Shown piece after piece: positions 13,001 to 25,000 of a stretch of 64,000 nucleotides of DNA. Numbering within the stretch: the first letter of the stretch is position 1; every line of letters begins with the position of its first letter. Below the pieces are notes generated by a model that was not told the origin of the DNA, ran no database searches, and saw only the letters and a program-made list of their open reading frames with translations. This DNA comes from Amia ocellicauda (lineage: Eukaryota; Chordata; Actinopteri; Amiiformes; Amiidae), in the NCBI RefSeq assembly GCF_036373705.1, contig NC_089858.1:17171749-17235748 (forward strand). Direction: 5' to 3'. The position numbers and the translations under genes are program-made.

Positions 13001-16000
13001 GTTCCCAAGCTACGTGGAAAAAGAGAAACAAGGGCAGCTTTGAATTAAGGCACTTCTCTGCGTTTGCATCCTTAACTTAACTTCCCTTTGGGCCCAAAGA
13101 GAGGAGAGGTGGGGGGGTGTTGCTAAAGACAAAGAGCTCACCACACTTCGATCTCCACAACTCGCTGGCAGACACTCATCGAGTTCACCAGGTACAGCAC
13201 TCCCAGCTGACTGAGGCGGTTGTTGTTGAGACTGCAAAATGAATAAACACACACATAGAGAGACATGCTCAAAACACGCTGGCAGGGATTTGAAGATAAT
13301 ACTTGTTGGTGAACTTCATTAAATACTAATAACAATACTTCAACAACATCTGATAATAATAATAATAATGATGCTTACTTGATAGCTCTTGAAATATGAA
13401 GTCTGGGAAGGGACTGCAGAAAGCAGCCCACACCCTCATCCTCCAGTACGTTACTGGACAAGCTGAAAAGTAACAAGAATAACAATGACAATAAGATGTC
13501 TGAAACCATGAAAACAGAAAAAAAACAAGAACATGTAAATCAGTGAGGCAGTGCAAGGCAGCACTCTCGCCCGGCTCCCAGGGCCCCACTGTTCTGATGC
13601 TTTTGGTTTTAACCAAACTCTCAATGACTTAATCGGACACTTAATTAAATTCATAATTTGCCTAATAAGAGGTTCTGAGTTATTTTAAAGAGTTTGGAGA
13701 TTTCAAATATTGAATATTCAAAGTTGAATGTTTAAAAAAAAAAAAAAACTAAAGCAAATTAGCATTTCAAATGAAGTATCGATTAATAATTAGAAGCTCT
13801 ACAGAGGAGCACTGCAATTTTTTGTATAATAACCTGAATTCCATCATCCCTCACATGGGTTCAAACCTTAACTTTTTAGACCAGGAGCACAGTGAACCCC
13901 ATGTGCCAACAAGTGGGGCCAAATACTGGATTTCTACAGAGCAGCCAGTGTTGACGTGGCACAGAGCTTCTGCTGCTTGGACCTTTAGCCCTGCTTTGTG
14001 TGCGTTTTACACTACACTGTTTACACAGCCAAGTCAGGCCAGCGCGCCTCCCGTGTCGCTCACACTCACTCCACTTCAGCCAGCCGGGAGCACTTCTCCA
14101 GGATGCCTGACAGGTTCTCCACATTCTTCCTGTCCAGGTTGTACTGATTCAACCTAGAAGAGACAAGGACAACATGAAATTCCTATCCCTGGAAACACAA
14201 AAATGCATGAACAAAAAATAAACAAATGTGCTCCTATGAAGAAGAAAAATAAAACTGATCGCAAATATGCTCAGAACATCAATATGTACTGGTCAGAACC
14301 CACAAGAACTGAGCCTTCATGTACCAGCACCCGCAAAGCAGCTGCATGTCTGTGTGTGAACTACATGTTTCTACAAAACTAGTCAAGCAAAAAGCCACCC
14401 TGCTTATTAGCATAGACAAGGCATGGATGTCAGACTTACCTGCATGTTGCTTGCTCTGCTTTTACTTTCACAAACTTTATGAAAGCTTCGCCCTGGGGTC
14501 TGAAGAATGCAATGAAAAAACAACAATGATTGATAATTTTGCATTTTTCACAAAAGTCTTGACGATGACACAATGCATCTCTTCCAGTTGGGCTGTTCTC
14601 TGCATCAGCCAGCTTCTGTGTGGCTGGTGAAGAGGTGGGTACCTTAGCTCCACTTCCCTGACACGCTCACAGTCTATGAGGGATCGGACCAGCAGCAGGG
14701 CGCCATCTGTAGATATCCTGCTGTTGCTAATACTGGTAAGGGGAGAGAGAGACAGAGATAAGGAGAGGGAGGTACTTGTGTATGTACTTGTGAATCAACA
14801 TTAATAATAATTCACAAGATGAACCAAGAGAGGCAGTACAGGAGACCAAACACCAAGACCCCCACCCACCCCCACCCCCCGGGACACTGATGCCTCCCAT
14901 TCGCCCCCTCCCATACTTCAGCAGCTTCAGTTCCTGCATCTGTGGAAGGTGCTTCAGAAGCTTCTCAATGGACGCCTCATCCAGGTTGTTGTCAGAAAAA
15001 CTGCGAAAAAGAGAAAGCGGTGGTGTTAGTTTATCAACCAACCAATCAATCAGTAAATAATCTGAGCTCTGGGGCCCTACCATTCCAAACATGCAAACGT
15101 GCTGTGCAGTGAGCCGCTGTAGTGTTCAGTGTGCGTGCAGTGAGTGTAAGTCCATCTTAAAACAGCTGAGGAACTCACTCCAGTTCAGACAGACTCAGGC
15201 ATCTCGTCAGTCTCGCACACAGCTTGTCCATGGCGGCCGACTGGATGGCACTGCTGCACAGCCTGGCAAAACAAAGAAGGTGAGAGAGGCCCGTGACTTC
15301 AAAGAGCTGGGCACAGATCAATCAGAATACAGTGTGGAGACAACGTAGACATAAGAATATATCAAAACTGAACTAAACACAATCCATTGGGATATCACTC
15401 AGTAGAACACAACAGGGTGGTTTGGAAAACTAAATCCCGAAACAGAATTTGTGTCGTGCTCTAGATCAGAGTCAGGTGGGCTATTGCTGCCAGCGCCGTA
15501 CCTCAATGTCTTACACACTCCATGGCCATTCCCCTGAGGTCCTGTCTCAGCAGGAGGGATCCCCACAGGTCTGCTGAAATGACAGTTCAGTGTGTCAGTG
15601 CGTCAGTGAAAATGCTGTCTGCATAGAAAACATCAGAGAGTCTTAAACGGTGCTGTGAGAGTGAGGCCACTGTCTTGTTGGGTGATAGATTGATGTTGGG
15701 GAAAAATGAACGAATACATGAATGTGTAAATAGAAAAAACACCTTCCCTGCATTATTACCTGGCACTCCTGTGAAACCTGATTATGAGCCTCTTTGAACC
15801 TCCACAGCTGCAAAGAAAACAACCAAAGAACTAGTAGAAAAGTGTGAAATAATAATGTACACTACACAATTTATTACATTTGGCAAACACCATCGACCTT
15901 GTCTGAGCACTGAACAGGGCCGTATGTTTGGACATGCGGCCCGATTGCCAGAGGCTCGGCGTGATGTTGGTCAGCGTGACGGGCTTACCTCGCGTCAACG

Positions 16001-19000
16001 TCGCTCATGTCTCTGCAGCTGCCCAGAGAGTCGGCCAGCCAGATCACACCTTCCATCGTCACCTTGCCGTCACTAGCGCTGCAGGGAGAGGAGAGCGACG
16101 GCTCAGTCAGGGCCGCACCAGTGCCATCTTGCACCCACTCATACACTGTGCTCTCTCACTGACTCCCTGCTGACCTCAGACACCTGGGCTGACAGCACAC
16201 ACACGGCAAGCATAGAGGTTTGCATGCATGGTGAAGTTCAAAGCAGAAGAGAGCCCTAGCAGAATAACCAGTCTCTTGCAGCACTTGGAAGGACCCTTCA
16301 TGGGACTTACTCGATCTCTCTGATGCCTCGGAGTGTAGGCAGCGCGTCCAGCAGTTTCTTCAGGCCCCTGTTCCCCAGGGCGTTGCCTGACAAGCTGTGG
16401 AAATGACAGAGTTACCCAGGGGCCACGGACAATCCGTCAATCATATTAGAATGTGTAGAACATTTTGTTTCACTTTTTGAACTCAGCTGCTTTTGTTAAA
16501 GGAAAAAGTAATCTAAAAGTATTCTGATTATGTTACTGACTTGGAGTAATGTACTGGATTAGGTTACAGATTATTTTCAAAACAAGGGATCAGTATTCTC
16601 TAACGGAATACTTTTTAAAAGTAACCCTCCCAACCCTGGATGAAACGCCACCGATGATTTGGTGGCGTCCCTCCCCTTCACACCCAGCTGTGACCGATCA
16701 CTCACTCTAGCAGCTCCAGGCTGTCACAGCCCTTCAGTGTTTTCAACAGCCTGTCCAGGTGTCCGGGCTGGATATTGCAGTTAGTCAGCCTGTGGGAAAT
16801 GAACTGCCATGAGATGGAGCATAGATGATGATGGTGATTATTATTTTTTATAATAATAAGCATTATTATTATGGTCATAGTAGCAGCAGTAGTTAATTAC
16901 TAAATCATTAAATGTAATAATTACTTCCATGATTACAGAACAAATACATTAATACATTGTTAAAGCTTACTGGAGTCTTTTAGAAACCACAGGAAGTTGC
17001 TGGCCTGTGCTGTCTTCCACTCTGAGGAGAAACAAACAACACCCATCAAGAGTGCAAGTGTGTAAGGAAATAACATAAAGGAAATCATGTTTTTGAAGTG
17101 TATCGGCATCAACAAATAAATATATATTTTTCCATCTGAACACAAAGTACAGTACTGGACATGATGTACACTTGTACAATTGTTACTTGAGTTAGACTTG
17201 AACTGTTTAAGATAACGGGTGTCTATTACTAAACCACTGACATGCTTCACCTGTAATCGATGATATCTGTTCATTTATGAATATTAGTCATGATGGAAAG
17301 AGAGGAAAACTCTGCTCACCCAGGATAGCCCCCACCCTTCTGTGGTTCTCCTGCAAACTTCACAATGATCTGGCTGCCCTGCTGCAGACTGTGGGAGCAA
17401 CACTGACAATCAGAAAGGAAGACTGCAAACCAGCCCCCATCTGGCAGGTGTGCAGTGTGTCCAAACACAGTTAAGGCCTAGACTAAGAGGTTATGCTTCA
17501 CACATTCACACGTGGATTACAAACCAGTTGTTCTTAAAAATGCAATTGTATTTATCGTCGTAAACCACTTTCTACTACTAATAAACACAAGTGCACAAAC
17601 ACAAAGAAAATAAACAGTTAGGGGAAGACGGAGAGGAGCTTTGGGATCAGGGCCTTTCTCGCAAGAAGGTAGCAAGACTTGCAGTCACCACTTCTGCTGT
17701 GAGGGCTGAAATATTATACAACAGGAGGTTTGAAAGCAGAAGTAGGCAGGCATAGTGAAAGGCACATAATGAAACCTCTCCACACATCAATTAATTTAAT
17801 CAGCAAATACAAGCACCTGCAAAATAAATAAATAAATAAACTGATAAGAGCCCACTGCCCTGCTAAGGCCCAGCACACAAGGGTGTGGCAATAGAAAGGA
17901 CTGCTCTGGTGTTCACCCACAGAGCTGCACTGTACAGGCATGTCAGATGAGTGCGAGACGCCCCCTACCTGATCTCGAGCGCCTCTGTCCTGGGGCACAG
18001 CGTCAGAGCACGGGCCAGGCAGCACATCCCCTCCACAGAGATGGTGTTGTTGCAGATGCTGAAAAAGACAGCACAGGTACAGCGATCACAGCAGACAGTT
18101 CTGACACCAGTTGCTGATGAAGAGGTACGTAAAACCCAGCAGCACTGAAAATGCAGGCACTGCAACCAGTTAATGTGACACCTGTGTCATGTGATCCTCT
18201 AACCAGGTGACCAGCAGAAGTAGAGGCCATGTTTAATACCATGTTTAACCCAATCAGTATAAGAGCTAAATTCCCCCCCCCGACCCTTCTGACACACACA
18301 CACCAACTATTCATGTTACTGATGCACCTCCATTCTGAAGTCTGTTAAGCTACACTGGGTGAAAAAATATAAGCAGTGTGAGGAGGGCGCAGTGCGGCGG
18401 CTGCGTGGAGCGGCACGCTGACTCACCTGATCCGCCCCGAGACGCTGACCTGCGGCAGGAAGTCCCCCAGCACCCTGAAGGCGGGGTCTTTCAGCAGGTT
18501 CCCAGACAGGCTGCACTCGCAACACAAACATAGTGGCAATTTAGCAGGGCGCACTCACGGCAGGTCCTACACCACACTGGCACAGACACACAGGGGTGCA
18601 AAGAGTGCTTCCAGACTCCTTTCTAACTCTGCCAACAGAGACCTATGCGAGGCACAGGACAGTACAGTACTTTCCACTGCAGGGAAGGGGGATTCCACCT
18701 AACAGCAGACTTTGAACTGCAGCTGTATTCTGCAGACACACTGCAGAAGGAAACAGCCTCCTGTTGATGTTTTTTTCACACTTAGTCTGCAGTATATCAA
18801 CTCAAACAGACTGGAAAATTGTCCGTTGTTGCAAACACACCATATGACTTCCTCCTCCACTACTTCCACCCTACCACCCTATCCACTGTGAGATTTCAAA
18901 GCTGTTGTTGTTATTGTTGTTGTTGTTATGGCTTGTTACTAATATGTATTTCAGAACACTCACTTAACATCAGACAGTCCTGGACATCTGGTCAGAAGTT

Positions 19001-22000
19001 CACACAGGTTCTTCATGTCTTTAGGGGTCAAAGTGCAGTTCAGAAGGCTTGAGGTGCATGAGAAAGAAAGGAAATGAACAAAAAGACAGCATCATCATGA
19101 AAAAGCAGAAGAAAGGTAGTAAGAAACCAAAAAAGTAAGTTAATAAATTAAAGATATGGGCTGATGTTTTTTAGCAATTGTTCTAATTATTGCATGACTG
19201 GTCTCAGTCAGCAGTGTCAGCAATACCAATAGTAGCCAAGCCACTGCTATGACATGGCACAAGAAATGGGCTTTTACACAGAACCTCTCACACAGAACTC
19301 CACCCCCTCTCCCGGTCACAAGAACGAATGCCCCATACCTGAGTGTGCGTCCGGCACCAGTGCGACGCCTGCGTTGCGCCTCAGCAGAGCTTCAGAGGAG
19401 AGAGCACAGAGACAGAACTCTCAGCAATACTGAAAGAGGAAGGAGTCACGAACCCAGCACCCAAATAAAACATTCGTCTGCATGGAATTCACCAGCTGAC
19501 TGCAGAGCGAACCGCAATACACAGCCCACATGAGGGACACAACCTCAGAAAGTGACACTGCAGCAAAAGGCAGGTTCTTTACATGGAGAGTAAAGAAACA
19601 GAAAACAAACAAAGTAATTCAGCTACTCTTACCTCTGGGTATCTGAATCCATGTAAAACAGGACTTTTGCTTCTTTGGTTCCACTGAGAGAGAGATAGAG
19701 AGAGGGGAACAGTTAAAACCTTATTAGCAACCCTTATACTAGCCAGAATCCTAACCCTAGCCAATACCCAGTCCTTGTGTCCTAGTAAGCCCCTATGGAA
19801 ACACACGCCTATTCCTAGAGGAAGTCTAAGTTTACCAAGAAAACAAACCCCATCCCCAACTCTAACCTGACCTATATGACTCTACTAAATGTCACCATAA
19901 GACCATTCATTGGACAGTACTTTAATCCTAAAATATTTATAAATCTGTGTGTAGTTTAAAATATTGTTGTTTTCGTGCTAGCATCCAGTCTTCTACAACA
20001 CTCCTTAAGGAGGGAAGCACTATTACATTGCTATGACATACTGCACATACTGTATACTGCATCTACACTACCATTCAAAAGTTTGGGGGTCACTTAGAAA
20101 TGTCCTTGATTTCCATGAAAACATGCATGAAATGAATTTGAATAGGACCTATAGCAAAATGAATAGGAAATATAGTAATTGACAAGGTTAGAAATAATGA
20201 TTTTTAATTGAAATAATAATTGTGTCCTTCAAACTTTGCTTTCATCAAAGAATCCTCCATTTTCAGCAATTACAGCCTTGCAGACTTTTGGCATTCTAGC
20301 TGTCAATTTGTTGAGGTAATCTGAAGAGATTTCACCCCGTGCTTCCTGAAGCACCTCCCACAAGTTGGATTGGCTTGATGGGCACTTCTTACGTACCATA
20401 CGGTCAAGCTGCTCCCACGACAGCTCAATAGGGTTGAGATCCGGTGACTGTGCTTGACACTCCATTATAGACAGAATACCAGCTGTCTTCCCTAAATAGT
20501 TCTTGCATAGTTTGGAGCTGTGCTTTGAGTCATTGTCCTCTTGTAGGAGGAAACTGGCTCCAATCAAGGGCCGTCCACAGGGTATGGCATGGCGTTGCAA
20601 AATGGAGTGATAGCCTTCCCTCTTCAAGATCCCTTTAACCCTGTACAAATCTCCCACTTTACCACCACCAAAGCACCCCCAGACCATCACATTGCCTCCA
20701 CCATGCTTGACAGATGGCGTCAAGCACTCCTCCAGCATCCTTTCATTTTGTCTGCGTCTCACGAATGTTCTTCTTTGTGATCCAAACACCTCAAACTTAG
20801 ATTCGTCTGTCCATAACACTTTTTTCCAATCTTCCTCTGTCCAGTGTCTGTGTTCTTTTGCCCATATTGATCTTAATCAGTCTGAGATATGGCACCTCTT
20901 CACTGTTGACGCTGAGACTGGTGTTTTGCGGGTACTATTTAATTAAGCTGCCAGTTGAGGACCTGTGAGGCGTCTGTTTCTCACACTAGACACTCTAGTG
21001 TATTTATCCTCTTGCTCAGTTGTGCACCGGGGCCTCCCACTCCTCTTTCTATTCTGGTTAGAGCCAGTTTGCGCTGTTCCGTGAAGAGAGTAGTTCACAG
21101 CGCTGTACGAGATCTTCAGTTTCTTGGCAATTTCTCACATGGAATAGCCTTTGTTTCTCAGAACAAGAATAGACTGACGAGTTTCAGAAGAAAGTTCTTT
21201 GTCTCTGGCCATTTCGAGTCTGTAATCGAACCCACAATTGCTGATGCTCCAGATTCTTAAACAGTTCAAGTCTAACTCAAGTAACAATTAAACTAGTCTA
21301 AAGGCCAGTTTTATTGCTTCTTTAATCAGCACAACAGTTTTCAGCTGTGCTAACATAATTGCAAAAGGGTTTTCTAATGATCAATTAGCCTTTTAAAATG
21401 ATAAACTTGGATTAGCAAACAACGTGCCATTGGAACACAGGACTGATGGTTGCTGATAATGGGCCTCTGTACACCTCTGTAGATATTCCATTACAAATCA
21501 GCCGTTTCCAGCTAAAATAGTAATTTACAACATTAGGAATGTCTACACTGTATTTCTGATCAATCTAATGTTATTTTAATGGACATAAATGTTGCTTTTC
21601 TTTAAAAAAACAAGGACATTTCTAAATGACCCTAAACGTTTGAAAGGTAGAGTATGTTTCAATTAGCTATATACAATTATATAATGGATTATATCTCCAG
21701 TCAGATACAGGCAAATAGTACATATATATGTATTCAACTTACTTGACATGTATTTCCTGGATGTGTAAGCAAGAGCTCATTGTTTTGACAAGGTTGATGA
21801 TCCCATCGACTGTGCAGGTGTTGTTACCCAAACTGAAACACAATATACACTGTGTCTGTGCTTGTATTTTTTTAATATATATATATATATGTTTTTTTCA
21901 GCGTCTGTAACACTATCTCAGTAGCTGTAACAGCTCAGTACTTGATTTCTGATTTTTTACTGCAGTGAACATCTGATCTGAGCCCAAACTGAGATGAACA

Positions 22001-25000
22001 ACATTTATGTATGTTTGTGTGTCTGACCACCAGGATAAAACAATGGATTAAAAAGTGAGAGAAAGGATAAACAGTAAACTCACTTAACACTTTGGATGGT
22101 TTTCAACATTGGGAAAGTGTTTGCAATTAATGAGATCCCACTGTCAGTCAGGAAATTATCACTCAAACTACATATTACAAAAAAAAACACATAGAATAAA
22201 TTAGTAACATCACAAAACAATTGTTTGACATTTTTACTTAGCTTTTTTCTCTTTAAATAATTATGATCTGCAATTAGTTTAGTTTTTTATATTGCAAATC
22301 TGCTGCATCCCATAAAATCCTAGGATAATATATCTTTAAAAGGACTAATTTGACAAGTTGAAAGGGTTACTTCAGCTCGGTGAGGTGTGGACAGCTCTGC
22401 AGTGCTCGGGCCAGGTTTGCCACCCCCCCTTCTCCAATACTCCCACTGACGAACCTAAAGCCAGAACAGAGGCTGGTGTGAACACAGTTTCGGTTTTATT
22501 TTCAGTGCAATTGCAAATTTCTGTCTGGGTTTTGGAAGAGGCGTGGCTCGGTAAAGCTTGCAAATATTCAGTTCCGATTTTACCATTGATTCTGTAACCC
22601 TTACTTCCTGTAAAAGCTTTTTTTCTTTCTTTATTTATTGCAACCTTCCCAGATATTTATTTGGACACAGCATGAAGGCATTTCTGGCCTCTTGTGTCAC
22701 ACACCTGCAAACACCCCACCTCCACACTCTTCTCTGTGCACCACAATAAACAAAACTGCTTTCCACAATAAATGTGGCCCACGCTTACTCTAGTTTCTGG
22801 AGACGTTCAACTCTGGGAAGAATGTCAGACAGCGCTTCTGCAAACCTGTCATCATATTTCCGACTCCGAAAGCTGAAAAAACAACCAAAAGGCAAAAGAG
22901 AAATTGAGTTGATAGTCTATGAATAGCAAAGTATATTTATAAAAAAAGGATATTAAAAGTATATAAAAAGAAACCCCAACACAAATTCATATGCACATGC
23001 AGGCACAACATCCACCTTCTGTGAAGATTTCAGTAGTGTGAGTAACTGTCCACAGATCTCTGAGGGGTCTCTGGCTCGTATGTTTTCTGGTTAATCTCTA
23101 AAGCCCTGTTTGTTTATATGAGTTTGAGTTTTGGAGTTCGAATCATAAAGCTAAATGAAAAAAAGGTGTCACTAGTTCACCGTTACATTTCATGGTGGTT
23201 ATACCTATAATAGAATGTGACACCTAGCCATGTGTCTCTAACAAACCAAACAGATTACTGTCTAATCCAAGAGTGTATTGCTTATTTAATCAGGTTTTTA
23301 TTAATTTTAATAATCTAAATACAGTGACGATGCTGGGGCGCACACCACTCACATTAGCGAGTCTATGTAGTTACAGGTGGGCAGGATGTCCAAGCAGTCG
23401 GGCTCCACAGAGCATCCAGCGATGTCCAGGCAGACCTGCTTCTTGGCGTTGTTGATGACGAAGGCCAGTGCGATCATGTCCACAGGGGAGATCCGGAAGT
23501 TCCTCAGCTCATATCGGGACCGGTTGCCGACCAAGGCGGCCAGGTTGTCGTCCTGGGTCTCGTAGGCACAACGGCACAGCTCCACCAGCTTGGGCCCAGT
23601 CAGAGTGCCGGTGGCCAGGCTGCGCAGGATCTTCAGGATGGCGCTCTGCCGCTTCTCCACCCATGCTGCGCTGTGCCGCGACAGCTGGCCCAGGAAGGAG
23701 GCGCAGTCTCGGGAGGCCAGGCCGGACACGTACAGGTGATAAGTGTCCGTGAACACTGTCTTGGGGTCAGTCTTGGTGGTCCAGCGGGACTTCAGGTTGA
23801 ACTTCTTCTTCAGCTGGGCCTCCTGCACGACCTCGCTGGTCATCAGGTGCAGCGCGGCAAAGAACTCCTGCATGGTCAGGTGGACGAAGGCGCAGCCCAT
23901 GCCCTCAGAGCCGTCCTCCTTCTTGACCTCGAACCTTGAGAAAAACCCAGAGTCAGATGCAAACTTCAGCACAGCGGGGGGCAGGTCCTGGGCGTAGAAC
24001 ACGATGTTGCTCTGCTCCAGCCCCTCCATGGCCAGCCGGCTCAGCTCCTCTATCTCCTGCCTGGACCTCTGCAGCAGCGATGGCGGTGGCCCTGGCCCCT
24101 CTGGGAGGTGGCCCACCTGCCTCCTGCTGAGGAAGGCCATGATGATCTGGATATAGAACTGAGTCATTGTGTGGGGGAGACTAGTCAGTGGGGATCTCTG
24201 GCGCAGAAGGTACTCCAGGCAGACGCAGCTGATGAAGCACAGCGCTGGGACATAGCACATGTTCAGAATAGTCCTACTGCTCATCAGATGGCCCAGCACC
24301 TGCTCCCTGTGCGGGCTGTCCTTGAAGTAGTCCTGGGCGTACTCATGCACGCGCCGGTGGTCGAATCCCGGCACCTCCCCCACCTCGTCCACAGCTCCCA
24401 GAGGCAAGTCCATCACGTCCTTGGGCCGACAGGTCACAACGAGCGTGCACCCCTGCAGCATCCGCCCGGTGTAGAGGCTGGAGAAGAGCTCAGCCATGTG
24501 TAGGGGCCTCCGGGGGTCTACGGGCGTGTCCCTTCTAAGGGCTGTGAACTTACAGCAGAACTCGTCGTAGCCATCGAACACAACGCAAACGCTCCGGGGG
24601 TTGGCCAATATGACGTCAAACATAGAGTCCCTCTCACCAACTTCGGGCTGGAGGAAGAACTCAAAGAGCAGCTGCTGCAAAGACAGGGTCCTCTTGATTA
24701 AATTCAGCTGTCGGAATTCAAACAGGAAGAAGAACTGGAATGAATCAAAGGCCCCCTGTGCCCAATGGTGGCCAACACAGTGCATCAGCAGAGTCTTGCC
24801 TGTTCCTGCACTGCCCAGCAGCACAATGACCCGTGACTGGGAGGTAGTGGAGGGTTGCAGCAGGTCCATTATTTTCACCACGCGATCAACGCCATCATCA
24901 GAGTCCTGCAGTCCCGGGGTGTCCCCCCACAAGCGGTCCACCCTCTCCTTCAGCTTCACTGTGTTCCTGTTGACCAGGCTCACACACGTCTCATGCAGCC

